The position numbers were made by a program, and so were the translations under genes. The notes beneath the pieces are model-generated. The model was not told the origin of the DNA. It saw only the letters and a program-made list of their open reading frames with translations, and made no database searches. A stretch of 64,000 nucleotides of DNA from Pseudoflavonifractor sp902362925. Its GTDB lineage: Bacteria > Bacillota > Clostridia > Oscillospirales > Oscillospiraceae. Shown here piece by piece: positions 27,925 through 36,175 of the stretch (position 1 is the first letter of the stretch; the number at the start of each line of letters is the position of its first letter). Location of the stretch: the NCBI GenBank assembly GCA_902362925.1, contig CABIYL010000007.1; one strand, given 5' to 3'.

Positions 27925-28929
27925 TTATTCAACTGGAATCTCAGTCTCTCCGAACCGGAGCGCGGCGATGTCCTCCACATTCACCGGGACCACCCAGGTG
28001 TAGGAGAAGGTATAGGTGCCGTCCTCGTCCACACCGCCGCCACCGCCGGAGTTGCGCACCTCCGTGCCGTCCTTCAGCACGGCGGACACATCGGAGATGA
28101 ACTCCCCCGACGCCCGGAAGCGGATGCCGGTGTCGGAAATCCGGATATCCGTCAGGGTCACCGGCTCGCTGGAATATTCATCGGTGGCCGGGCTCCAGGA
28201 GGGTACCTCCGTCTCCTCAATGGTCACCACCGGGGCGCGGCTCTCCACGGTCAGGGGAATGGAGAAACGCCATGTCCCCTCCGCCGCCGTCTCAGGCTTC
28301 TCGCCGCCGGATACTCCTTCCGTCAGGCCGGTCAGGGTAAGCTCCAGCGTGCAGCCGCCGGCGCTGAGCTGGGCGTCGGTGGGCAGGGTGGCGAAGTACT
28401 CCAGAATCAGATTGAGGTCGCCGTTTTCATCCACGCCCAACAGCTGGGTGCCGTAGGACACCACGCCCACATTGGCGGACAAATCGGCGGGGTCGGGCGT
28501 AATCTCCACGGAGACGTCCGCGAAACCATACTCCTCCCGGTTGGAAAACTCCATACCGCTCACCTTCAGCAGGGCCCACAGGTTGTCCGTGCCCACGGTG
28601 ATGCTGTCCACGGTCACGGTGATATTGCCGTCCGTGACGCTCTCCCCCACGGGCTGGGTCAGACGCTGGATGGTCTCCACCTGGCTCTCGCCCAGGGACT
28701 GGCCCGTCCAGCTGTCCCACTCCCTGCCGAACCAGTCCAGCATGCCGCCACCAAAGGCCGCTGCCATGGCGGTAATGCTCAGAACGGCGGCCGCTGCCAC
28801 CACCGCCGCCACCCGTGCGGGCCGAAAACGGCGGGTATGCTTTTCACTCAGATTCATAATGTTCCTCCTGGTCTCCGGGGAGGTGTGGAGGCGGGAAAAG
28901 GTCTCGCGGTACAGCTCTCTGTCATACAT
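27925..28929 (-). CDS. Putative membrane anti-sigma factor (DUF4179-like), module 2
   Basis: The 334-residue protein has a cytoplasmic N-terminus (1-36) and one helix (about 38-60, VAAVVAAAAVLSITAMAAAF). The external region is beta-rich with paired immunoglobulin-like segments. It overlaps the sigma gene by eight bases, so synthesis is coupled. As in modules 1, 3 and 4, the protein probably holds its sigma factor at the membrane until an unknown signal is received. Confidence 0.8.
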   Translation of the reverse strand: MYDRELYRETFSRLHTSPETRRNIMNLSEKHTRRFRPARVAAVVAAAAVLSITAMAAAFGGGMLDWFGREWDSWTGQSLGESQVETIQRLTQPVGESVTDGNITVTVDSITVGTDNLWALLKVSGMEFSNREEYGFADVSVEITPDPADLSANVGVVSYGTQLLGVDENGDLNLILEYFATLPTDAQLSAGGCTLELTLTGLTEGVSGGEKPETAAEGTWRFSIPLTVESRAPVVTIEETEVPSWSPATDEYSSEPVTLTDIRISDTGIRFRASGEFISDVSAVLKDGTEVRNSGGGGGVDEDGTYTFSYTWVVPVNVEDIAALRFGETEIPVE

Positions 28930-29404
28930 CGCTCCATTCCTCCTTGAAAAGATGTTTCAGCTGTTCTCGCCCTCTGGCCAGATGGGTCTGAACGGTGGAT
29001 GGGTTGCGCCCCAGCATGGCGGAAATCTCGTTGACGGCGTATCCCTCATAATAATAGAGGTACAGCGGCACGCGGTATTTCCGCGGCAGGTCCATCACCG
29101 CCTGGAACAGGGCGCTCTGCTCCGGCGTCTCCCAGGTCAGGGTGCCGGCGTACTCCTCCAGCGGCTCGGTGTGCCGCCGCCAGGGGGACATGGCCAGCCG
29201 CTTGCACTCGTTGAGCGCCACCCGGACCAGCCAGTGCCTGGCGTGCTCTCCGCTGTCGAATCCCTCCCTGCGGCGGAACAGGCGGAGAAAGGTCTCCTGG
29301 GTGACGTCGTCCGCGTCCTGTGGGGAGCGGAGATAGTGAAAGGCCAGACGGTACACCATGTCCATATGCTGTTGTGCCAGTGCGTTGAAGGCCTGCTGCT
29401 CCAT
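28922..29404 (-). CDS. ECF-type RNA polymerase sigma factor, module 2
   Basis: This 160-residue protein has region 2 (about 8-75, AFHYLRSPQDADDVTQETFL, then HWLVRVALNECKRL) and region 4 (about 100-155, AVNEISAMLGRNPSTVQTHL). The ATG at 29404 has GAGAGGAG seven bases upstream and was preferred to a start ten codons earlier. A large palindrome lies about 70 bases upstream. Confidence 0.93.
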   Translation of the reverse strand: MEQQAFNALAQQHMDMVYRLAFHYLRSPQDADDVTQETFLRLFRRREGFDSGEHARHWLVRVALNECKRLAMSPWRRHTEPLEEYAGTLTWETPEQSALFQAVMDLPRKYRVPLYLYYYEGYAVNEISAMLGRNPSTVQTHLARGREQLKHLFKEEWSDV

Positions 29405-29469
29405 GCCCGGGCTCCTCTCTGAAAAGCTTTTCACCCATAATACCCTGGGAAACGGCGGAATATCTCAGC

Positions 29470-29495
29470 GGGGGGAAGAATTTTTTCTTCCCCCC
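29470..29495. repeat. GC-rich palindrome between sigma module 2 and the DivIVA-like gene
   Basis: GGGGGGAAGAA and its complement form 11-bp arms around TTTT in the divergent gap. No terminator-type T-run follows on either side and no gene ends here. It may be a regulatory site or a 5' leader stem of the sigma transcript. Confidence 0.5.
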
Positions 29496-29514
29496 GTCCC
29501 TGCGGCATAAATGA

Positions 29515-29543
29515 TTGTATCGTCTTTGGATCTATGCTACAAT
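29515..29543 (+). promoter_or_regulatory. Promoter of the DivIVA-like/fumarase-beta operon
   Basis: TTGTAT (29515-29520) and TACAAT (29538-29543) are 17 bases apart. The start would fall near 29550, about 60 bases before the ATG. Confidence 0.6.
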
Positions 29544-29608
29544 GAAAAATACGGAATTTGTCCGTGGGCAATGGCCCGCAGTTCTGAGAAAAAGACGAGG
29601 TGTCTCAT

Positions 29609-30298
29609 ATGAGTGAGCAGCAGTTCCGCACGGTGGCCTTTGGCGGATTTCATAAACAGGATGTGCTGAACTATGTGGAGACCTCCTCCCGGCAGCACCG
29701 GGAGAAGGTAGCCGTCCTGAACAGGGACCTGGAGGAGGCCCGCAAGGCCGCTTCCGAGGCGGAGAAGAAGGCGGCGGACGCCGCTGTCCGGGAGGAGGAG
29801 CTGTCCGCCCGTGCGGAGGCTCTGGCCGCCGAGCTGAAGGAGAAGAGCGACGCGCTGGACGCCATCCGGGCCGAGCTGGAAGAGAAGACCGCCCGGCTGG
29901 TGCGGGTGGAGGAGGAACTCTCCGCCGCCCAGTCCCGCCTGTCCCGCTCGGAGGCGGATGCCGAGGCCTACGCCGGCGTCAAGGACCGTGTGGCCGGCAT
30001 TGAGTTGGACGCCCACTACCGTGCCCAGGCCGTCCAGGCCGAGGCGGAGAAAAAGGCCCAGGAGACCCGGGAGCAGGTGAGCCAGTGGCTGACCCGGGTG
30101 GAGGCGGGGTACGACCGCCTGCGCACCGATGTGGACGCCACTATCTCCCACGCCTCCGGCGAACTGGAGCGGGTGGCCCGCAGCCTGGAGCACATCACCG
30201 CCGAGTTTGCCGAGCACGACACCGCCCTGGAGAAGCTGCTCCAGGTCTGCCGTGAGGGCGAGCCCCCCAAGGCCCCCTCTCCCCTGACGGAGGAATAA
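29609..30298 (+). CDS. DivIVA-like coiled-coil protein
   Basis: The 229-residue protein begins with FGGFHKQDVLNYVE, the short N-terminal membrane-targeting style motif of DivIVA/GpsB-like proteins. A long coiled coil (about 25-150) of charged heptads follows. It probably marks curved membrane or the division site; the partner is unknown. The ATG at 29609 is used with GAGG eight bases upstream; a GTG three codons earlier is also open. The fumarase beta gene starts three bases after its stop, so the two are co-transcribed. Confidence 0.75.
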   Translation: MSEQQFRTVAFGGFHKQDVLNYVETSSRQHREKVAVLNRDLEEARKAASEAEKKAADAAVREEELSARAEALAAELKEKSDALDAIRAELEEKTARLVRVEEELSAAQSRLSRSEADAEAYAGVKDRVAGIELDAHYRAQAVQAEAEKKAQETREQVSQWLTRVEAGYDRLRTDVDATISHASGELERVARSLEHITAEFAEHDTALEKLLQVCREGEPPKAPSPLTEE

Positions 30299-30301
30299 GC
30301 C

Positions 30302-30856
30302 ATGGCACAGACCATCTCTCTCACCACCGAGCAGCTGCCCGCCGTGGCTCCGACCCTGCGTGCCGGAGACCGGGTACTGCTGTCGGGTACCATCTACACC
30401 GCCCGTGACGCCGCCCACAAGCGCATCTTTGCCCTGCTGGACCAGGGCAAGGAGCCGCCCTTCCCCCTGAAGGACGCCGTCATCTACTACGCCGGACCCA
30501 CCCCCGGCCAGCAGGGCATGGCGGTGGGCGCCTGCGGCCCCACCACCTCCAGCCGGATGGACCCCTATGCCCCCCGGCTGCTGGACCTGGGTCTGGGGGC
30601 CATGATTGGCAAGGGCCAGCGGTCCCAGGCCGTGGTGGACGCCATGGTCCGCAACGGCGGGGTGTACTTCGCCGCTGTGGGCGGCGCAGGCTCCCTCATC
30701 GCCAAGTGCATCCAGACCGTGGAGGTCATCGCCTTCGAGGACCTGGGCTGTGAGTCGGTCAAGCGGATGACCGTCAAAGACCTGCCCCTCACCGTGGCCA
30801 TCGACGCCCAGGGCGGCAACCTCTACGAGACCGGCCGGGCCACCTACGCCCGGTAA
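30302..30856 (+). CDS. Class I fumarate hydratase / L(+)-tartrate dehydratase beta subunit
   Basis: The 184-residue protein is the beta (swivel) part of the two-subunit, iron-sulfur class I hydro-lyase that interconverts fumarate and malate. The family motif GACGPTTSSRMDPYAP is intact, with the catalytic Thr/Ser-rich loop, as is the GGAGSLIAKCI segment. The alpha subunit that carries the 4Fe-4S cluster is not next to it and not in the window. The partner must lie elsewhere, or the protein acts alone. It is co-transcribed with a DivIVA-like gene, an unusual pairing. Confidence 0.9.
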   Translation: MAQTISLTTEQLPAVAPTLRAGDRVLLSGTIYTARDAAHKRIFALLDQGKEPPFPLKDAVIYYAGPTPGQQGMAVGACGPTTSSRMDPYAPRLLDLGLGAMIGKGQRSQAVVDAMVRNGGVYFAAVGGAGSLIAKCIQTVEVIAFEDLGCESVKRMTVKDLPLTVAIDAQGGNLYETGRATYAR

Positions 30857-30873
30857 TGCTCTGAATAACTGCC

Positions 30874-30908
30874 AGCGGCGCGGGACATTCCCGCGCCGCT
30901 TTGCTTGT
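30874..30908 (+). terminator. Terminator after the fumarase beta gene
   Basis: A 12-bp GC stem (AGCGGCGCGGGA with its complement) around CAT is followed by TTTGCTTGTT. Confidence 0.75.
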
Positions 30909-31027
30909 TAAAAGGCTTCTTTCCTCTTTTCTTAAACAAAACTTCAAATATTTCTAAAGCGTTCTTTCGTACCGCCTGATATCCTGTCAAGGCTGAATTT
31001 TTGTTGTGAGAGGTGTCCTTCTGTCCG

Positions 31028-31774
31028 ATGAAATTAGGAAAATGGAATGCATTTGAACTCAAGCTCTTTATGGCGCTGCTCATGGTGCTGGACCATCTGG
31101 ACCATATCCCCGGCCTGCTCCCGCCCGAACTGAGCGCGCTGTTCCACGCGGTCACCCGCTGTGTGGGCGTATGGTTTGCCTATCTGGTTGTGGAGGGCTT
31201 CCTGTACACCCGCAGCCGCCTGCGCTATAACCTCCGTCTCTTCGGCTGGGCGGCGGTCATGGCGCTCGGAAACCAGCTCTACAATCTGCTGGCCGCCGGT
31301 AAGGGTCTGACCCTTTCCAACAACATCTTTTTCACCCTGGCGCTCGGGGTGCTCATGCTCAACCTGCTGGCGGGCGCGCAGCCTGACGCCCCGCTGTGGC
31401 AGCGCGCTCTGCGCATCGTCGGCGGCTGCGCCGTGCTGTTCGCAGGGCTGATCTGCGCGGAGGGCGGTCCGGTCATCCTGCCCTTCATCCTGATTACATA
31501 CTATTTCCGTGAACGTCCCCTTGTCCGCAATATTGTGTATCTGGGCTTCTCCCTTCTCCTCTTCTTTTCGGCGTTCCACCTCTACCCCACGCTTCGGGAG
31601 ACGCTGCTGATGCTGGGCTTCAACTCGGATTTCCTCTTTATCTCCGTGCTGCCCTTCATCGCCCTCTACAACGGCCAGCGCGGCCCCAACACCCCCTTCT
31701 CCAAGTACTTTTTCTATGTCTTCTACCCCCTCCATCTCTGGGTAATCGGCGTCATCGCGCTGATTGCCGCCTGA
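31028..31774 (+). CDS. TraX family membrane protein
   Basis: This 248-residue polytopic protein belongs to the TraX family, named after an F-plasmid pilin acetylase but widespread in Firmicute chromosomes. The opening LKLFMALLMVLDHLDHIPGL and the end FFYVFYPLHLWVIGVIALI are characteristic, and about seven to eight helices can be traced. The substrate in these bacteria is unknown. The ATG at 31028 was chosen; a GTG at 31013 is closer to the GAGAGG site, so the start is uncertain by five codons. Confidence 0.85.
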   Translation: MKLGKWNAFELKLFMALLMVLDHLDHIPGLLPPELSALFHAVTRCVGVWFAYLVVEGFLYTRSRLRYNLRLFGWAAVMALGNQLYNLLAAGKGLTLSNNIFFTLALGVLMLNLLAGAQPDAPLWQRALRIVGGCAVLFAGLICAEGGPVILPFILITYYFRERPLVRNIVYLGFSLLLFFSAFHLYPTLRETLLMLGFNSDFLFISVLPFIALYNGQRGPNTPFSKYFFYVFYPLHLWVIGVIALIAA

Positions 31775-31780
31775 ATGAAG

Positions 31781-31813
31781 CAAGCCCGCCGGGACGCAGT
31801 TCCGGCGGGCTTG
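31781..31813. terminator. Shared terminator between TraX and the HhH protein
   Basis: A stem of 12 pairs (CAAGCCCGCCGG with its complement) between two converging genes. T-runs are weak on both sides. Confidence 0.6.
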
Positions 31814-31815
31814 TA

Positions 31816-32151
31816 CTATTCTTCGGTGTGCTTTTCGCCCTGAGGGCCCTCGTCCGGCCTGCGCCACCTCCACCACTGGAGCAGCTCCGGGTCCTGCACG
31901 TCATGCTCGGCAAAGTAGATGGCCATGCGGAACACATAGAGAAAACAGGGGTCGTCCTCAAAGCCCCGGATCACGTTGTTGCGTGCATAGAGGTCCTCCG
32001 CATTCTCTCCCTTTAAATCTCCCACGCGGTAAAAGCCCACATCGTTGAGGTATTTGCCGATGCGCGGCCCGATGCCGGGCAGCGCCGTCAGCTTCAAGTC
32101 GTCCTTGTTCTTACTCATCATGGCTCTTTGGGCCTTGGTCAGTGCAGGCAT
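31816..32151 (-). CDS. Helix-hairpin-helix protein (Cdd1 / pathogenicity-locus type)
   Basis: The 111-residue protein contains an HhH motif (TALPGIGPRIGKYLNDVGFY, about 22-41). A conserved region follows that ends CFLYVFRMAIYFAEH, as in the Cdd1 (pathogenicity locus) family. HhH motifs bind DNA without sequence specificity, but the biological role is unknown. The ATG at 32151 has AAGGAG nine bases upstream; the longer frame runs into the neighbouring promoter. It is divergent from the dehydrogenase gene. Confidence 0.8.
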   Translation of the reverse strand: MPALTKAQRAMMSKNKDDLKLTALPGIGPRIGKYLNDVGFYRVGDLKGENAEDLYARNNVIRGFEDDPCFLYVFRMAIYFAEHDVQDPELLQWWRWRRPDEGPQGEKHTEE

Positions 32152-32266
32152 ATCGCAGCATCTCCTTTCGAAGCCTGAAAATACACAAATCTTCTCCCCT
32201 CTCTTGTCAGCCTGTCTCCATGCTGATATAGTAAATTGAACCACCCCTTTGAGAGGAAGGATAGGA

Positions 32267-33217
32267 ATGAACGGAACTACCGTGGTGCTCAATGCCGCGA
32301 AAATGAACTACGACGGGAGGCTGGACCTGACCACCCTGGCTCCCCATGTGACCATCTATGACGACAGCACGCCCGAGCAGATTCCCCAGCGGCTCCAGGG
32401 CTGCGAAATTGCCGTGACCAAGGAGCTGCCCGTACCGGCGGAGCTTATCGCCCAGTTCCCAGACTCGGTGAAGCTCATCTGTGAGGCGGGCACCGGCTAC
32501 AACAACATCGACCTGGCCGCCGCCAGGGCCAGAGGCATCACCGTGTGCAACATCCCGGCGTACAGCTCCCAGCGGGTAGCCCACACGGCCATCATGCTCC
32601 TGCTCTGTCTCAGCTCCTCCATGGGCGCCCAAATCCGCATGCTGGAGCGGGGCGACCGGAGCAATTTCACCCGCTGCCTGGGCCTGGACCACGTGGAGGT
32701 CAACGGCAAGACCATCGGCCTCATCGGCGCGGGCAACATCGGCCGGGCGGTGATGAAAATCGCCCTGGCCCTGGACATGGAGGTGCTGGTTTACAGCCGC
32801 ACCCCCCGGGACTACGGCCCCGGTGTGACCTGCGTCAGCCTGGAGGAGCTGCTCCGCCGCAGCGACTATGTCTCCCTCCACTGTCCCCTCACCGACGCCA
32901 CCCGGCACCTCATCAACAATGACACGCTCTCCCTCATGAAGCCCACCGCCTTCCTCATCAACACCTCCCGTGGCGCTCTGGTGGACGAGGCCGCCCTCAT
33001 CGACGCTCTGAAGGCCGGAACCATCGCGGGCGCGGGTCTGGACGTGCAGGAGACCGAGCCTCCGGCGACGGATAACCCCCTCTATACCATGGAAAACGTC
33101 ATCCTCACCCCCCACATGGGCTGGAAGGGTCTGGAGACCCGGCAGCGGCTGGTCTCCCTGCTGGCGGGGAACATCGCCGCCTATCTGGAGGGCAGCCCCA
33201 TCAACGTGGTGGGGTGA
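32267..33217 (+). CDS. D-2-hydroxyacid dehydrogenase (NAD-dependent)
   Basis: This 316-residue enzyme reduces a 2-oxoacid such as hydroxypyruvate or glyoxylate, or runs the reverse reaction. The Rossmann loop is GLIGAGNIGRAVM (about 149-161). The catalytic Arg lies in NTSRGALVDE, the Glu in LDVQETEP and the His in LTPHMGW. The overall pattern is closest to glycerate dehydrogenases, but the substrate cannot be fixed. The ATG at 32267 follows a GAGAGGAAGGATAGGA region. Confidence 0.9.
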   Translation: MNGTTVVLNAAKMNYDGRLDLTTLAPHVTIYDDSTPEQIPQRLQGCEIAVTKELPVPAELIAQFPDSVKLICEAGTGYNNIDLAAARARGITVCNIPAYSSQRVAHTAIMLLLCLSSSMGAQIRMLERGDRSNFTRCLGLDHVEVNGKTIGLIGAGNIGRAVMKIALALDMEVLVYSRTPRDYGPGVTCVSLEELLRRSDYVSLHCPLTDATRHLINNDTLSLMKPTAFLINTSRGALVDEAALIDALKAGTIAGAGLDVQETEPPATDNPLYTMENVILTPHMGWKGLETRQRLVSLLAGNIAAYLEGSPINVVG

Positions 33218-33261
33218 CGGCAGAAGGGGACGGATTTTTCTGCCTTTCTGCAAGAAATGGA

Positions 33262-33290
33262 TTGCAATTTCTGTATATAGCGGGTAAAAT
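33262..33290 (+). promoter_or_regulatory. Promoter of glnS
   Basis: TTGCAA (33262-33267) and TAAAAT (33285-33290) are 17 bases apart. The leader is then about 58 bases. No T-box elements were seen. Confidence 0.7.
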
Positions 33291-33354
33291 AAGAATTTAG
33301 CTGGCTGTCTCCGGGCAGCACGGCGGAAATGGAACATTTAAGGAGTGAAACAAC

Positions 33355-35037
33355 ATGACCGAAGAGCTGAACACCACCATGACCCAAAACTTCATCCATG
33401 ATTTCATTGACGAGGATATCGCCCAGGGTGGTCAGTTCCAGGGCATGACCGTCCATACCCGTTTTCCCCCCGAGCCCAACGGCTACCTCCACATCGGCCA
33501 CGCCAAGGCCATCTTCATCGACTTCGGCACTGCCGAGAAGTACGGCGGCCTGTGCAACCTCCGCATGGACGACACCAACCCCACCAAGGAGGACGTGGAG
33601 TACGTGGAGGCCATCCAGGAGGACATCCACTGGCTGGGCTATGACTGGGGCGACCGGTTCTACTACGCCTCCGACTACTTTGAGAAGATGTACGACTGCG
33701 CCGTGGAGCTCATCAAGAAGGGTCTGGCCTATGTCTGCGAGCTGACCCCCGACCAGTTCAAGGAGTACCGGGGCGACGTGAGCACCCCTGCCCGCTCCCC
33801 CTACCGGGACCGTCCCGTGGAGGAGTCCCTGGACCTGTTCGCCCGCATGCGCGCCGGCGAGTTTGAGAACGGCCGCATGACCCTGCGTGCCAAGATTGAC
33901 CTGGCCAGCGGCAACTTCAACATGCGCGACCCCGTCATCTACCGCATCAACCACATGCACCACCACCGCCAGGGCGACAAGTGGTGCATCTACCCCATGT
34001 ACGACTTCGCCCACCCCATCGAGGACGCCCTGGAGGGTATCACCCACTCCCTCTGCTCCCTGGAGTTTGAGGACCACCGTCCCCTGTACGACTGGGTCAT
34101 CGAGCACTGCGACCTGCCCGCCAAGCCCCGGCAGATCGAGTTCGCCCGTCTGGGTATCAACTACACCGTCATGAGCAAGCGCAAGCTGCGCCAGCTGGTG
34201 GAGGAGGGCCGGGTCTCCGGCTGGGATGACCCCCGTATGCCCACCCTGTGCGGTCTGCGCCGCCGCGGCTACACCCCCCGCTCCATCCGCAACTTCTCCG
34301 AGCGCAACGGCGTGAGCAAGGCGGCCTCCACCGTGGAGTTCGCCTTCCTGGAGCACTGCCTCCGGGAGGACCTGAACGAGGTGGCTCTGCGCCGTATGGC
34401 GGTGCTGCGCCCCATCAAGCTCACCGTCACCAACTACCCCGAGGGCCAGAGTGAGACCTTCACCGTGGAGAACAACCCCAGCCGTCCCGAGGACGGCACC
34501 CGTGAGGTGTCCTTCTCCCGCCACCTGTACATCGAGGCCGAGGACTTCCTGGAGACCCCGGTGCCCAAGTACAAGCGTCTCTATCCCGAGGGTCCCGAGT
34601 GCCGCCTGAAGGGCGCCTACCTCATCAAGTGCACCGGCTGCGTGAAGGACGAGAGCGGCAACGTGGTGGAGGTCCTCTGTGAGTACGACCCCGATTCCCG
34701 GGGCGGCGATCCCGCCGACGGCCGCAAGGTGAAGGGTGCCACCATCCACTGGGTGGACGCCGCCACCGCTGTGGACGCGGAGATCCGGCTGTACGACAAC
34801 CTGTTCTCCGATGCCGACCCCGACGCCGGCGACAAGAACTTCCTGGACTGCCTGAACCCCGGCTCTCTGGAGGTGCTCTCCGGCGCCAAGGTGGAGGCCA
34901 GCCTGGCTGACGCCTCCGCGCCCGCCTCCTTCCAGTTCCTGCGTCAGGGCTACTTCTGCGTGGACAGCAAGGACTCCGCGCCCGGCCACCTGGTGTTCAA
35001 CCGGTCCGTGAGCCTGAAGGACAGCTTCAAATTCTAA
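33355..35037 (+). CDS. glnS: Glutamine--tRNA ligase
   Basis: GlnRS charges tRNA-Gln directly. The 560-residue class Ic synthetase has the HIGH motif in PEPNGYLHIGHAKA (about 37-50) and the KMSKS equivalent in VMSKRKLRQL (about 270). The C-terminal beta-barrel anticodon-binding domains (345-560) are present. Full-length GlnRS implies that this lineage does not rely only on the GatCAB transamidation route. The ATG follows AAGGAG. Confidence 0.95.
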   Translation: MTEELNTTMTQNFIHDFIDEDIAQGGQFQGMTVHTRFPPEPNGYLHIGHAKAIFIDFGTAEKYGGLCNLRMDDTNPTKEDVEYVEAIQEDIHWLGYDWGDRFYYASDYFEKMYDCAVELIKKGLAYVCELTPDQFKEYRGDVSTPARSPYRDRPVEESLDLFARMRAGEFENGRMTLRAKIDLASGNFNMRDPVIYRINHMHHHRQGDKWCIYPMYDFAHPIEDALEGITHSLCSLEFEDHRPLYDWVIEHCDLPAKPRQIEFARLGINYTVMSKRKLRQLVEEGRVSGWDDPRMPTLCGLRRRGYTPRSIRNFSERNGVSKAASTVEFAFLEHCLREDLNEVALRRMAVLRPIKLTVTNYPEGQSETFTVENNPSRPEDGTREVSFSRHLYIEAEDFLETPVPKYKRLYPEGPECRLKGAYLIKCTGCVKDESGNVVEVLCEYDPDSRGGDPADGRKVKGATIHWVDAATAVDAEIRLYDNLFSDADPDAGDKNFLDCLNPGSLEVLSGAKVEASLADASAPASFQFLRQGYFCVDSKDSAPGHLVFNRSVSLKDSFKF

Positions 35038-35045
35038 TTCCCGGC

Positions 35046-35093
35046 GGCCGCAGGCCATGCCCCAGCTTCCGGGGCGGCCTGCGGCCCCTTTTT
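35046..35093 (+). terminator. Terminator of glnS
   Basis: Arms GGCCGCAGGCC (35046-35056) and GGCCTGCGGCC (35076-35086) are followed by CCTTTTT. Confidence 0.88.
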
Positions 35094-35112
35094 GTCTATG
35101 AGGTGAATGAAG

Positions 35113-36141
35113 ATGTACAATTTCCGCAATGATTACTCCGAGGCGGCCCATCCCGCTGTCCTGGCCGCCATCGCCGCCCACAACGACGAACACGTCATCG
35201 GCTACGGCACCGACGACTACTGCGCCAATGCCGCCCGGCTCATCAAGGACCTGTGCCGTTGCCCTGAGGCGGACGTCCAGTTCCTCATCGGCGGCACCCA
35301 GACCAACTTCACCGCCATCGCCGCCTTCCTCCGCCCCTGGGAGAGCGTCATCTGTGCCCACACCGGCCACATCAACGGCCACGAGGGCGGCGCTGTGGAG
35401 GCCACCGGCCACAAGCTGGTCCAGGCCGCTGCCGGCCCCGACGGCAAGCTGACCCCGGAGCTCATCCTCCCCCTGGTGGAGGCCGCTGCCGACGAGCATC
35501 TGACCCTCCCCCGTCTGGTGTATATCTCCGACGCCACCGAGAGCGGCGCGGTGTACACCCTGGCCGAGCTGGAGGCCCTCTCCGCCTGCTGCAAGGCCAA
35601 CAACCTCCTCCTGTTCCTGGACGGTGCCCGGCTGGGTGCCGCCTTCGGCGCGGCCGAGAACGATGTGACCCTCCCCGACCTTGCCCGTCTCACCGATGCC
35701 TTCTACATCGGCGGCACCAAGAACGGCGCCCTCATGGGCGAGGCCCTGGTCATCGTCAACCCCGCCCTTCAGGAGGGCTTCTTCCGCATCAAGAAGCAGC
35801 GGGGCGGCGTGCTGGCCAAGGGCTGGCTGCTGGGACTCCAGTTCCAGACCCTGCTGGAGGACGGGCTCTACTGGACCATCGCCCGCCACGCGGTGGACAT
35901 GGCCCAGGCGCTCCAGTCCGGCCTGGAGGCCATGGGCCTGCCCATGATGTCCCGCTCGGCCAGCAACATGGTGTTCCCCGTGGTGCCCGACCGCCTGCTG
36001 CCCGTGCTGGACAAGCTGTGTACCTACGAGGTGTGGACCCGTCAGGACGCTGACCACACGGTGGTCCGGCTGGTCACCTCCTTCGCCACCCGGAGCGCCG
36101 ACGTGGAGGGTTTCCTCTCCGACCTGAAGACGGCCCTGTGA
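35113..36141 (+). CDS. Threonine aldolase family PLP enzyme
   Basis: This 342-residue (or 344-residue) PLP-dependent enzyme resembles low-specificity L-threonine aldolase, cleaving threonine or allo-threonine to glycine and acetaldehyde. The opening NFRNDYSEAAHPAVL, the PLP-binding region FLDGARLGAA and the Schiff-base lysine in YIGGTKNGAL are visible. ATG codons at 35107 and 35113 are both possible; the second fits GAGG better. It stands just before the large membrane protein gene, 34 bases away, and may share its transcript. Confidence 0.9.
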   Translation: MYNFRNDYSEAAHPAVLAAIAAHNDEHVIGYGTDDYCANAARLIKDLCRCPEADVQFLIGGTQTNFTAIAAFLRPWESVICAHTGHINGHEGGAVEATGHKLVQAAAGPDGKLTPELILPLVEAAADEHLTLPRLVYISDATESGAVYTLAELEALSACCKANNLLLFLDGARLGAAFGAAENDVTLPDLARLTDAFYIGGTKNGALMGEALVIVNPALQEGFFRIKKQRGGVLAKGWLLGLQFQTLLEDGLYWTIARHAVDMAQALQSGLEAMGLPMMSRSASNMVFPVVPDRLLPVLDKLCTYEVWTRQDADHTVVRLVTSFATRSADVEGFLSDLKTAL

Positions 36142-36175
36142 CCCTCCATCATCCCCATTTCCAGCGAGGTGACGT

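Noticed and set aside
33218..33354. T-box leader upstream of glnS
   Set aside because: The leader is about 58 bases and lacks the T-box bulge and the terminator/antiterminator pair.
33181..36057. 958-residue minus-strand open frame
   Set aside because: It is antisense to glnS and the threonine aldolase gene, both with clear motifs. The long frame is a by-product of GC-rich third positions.
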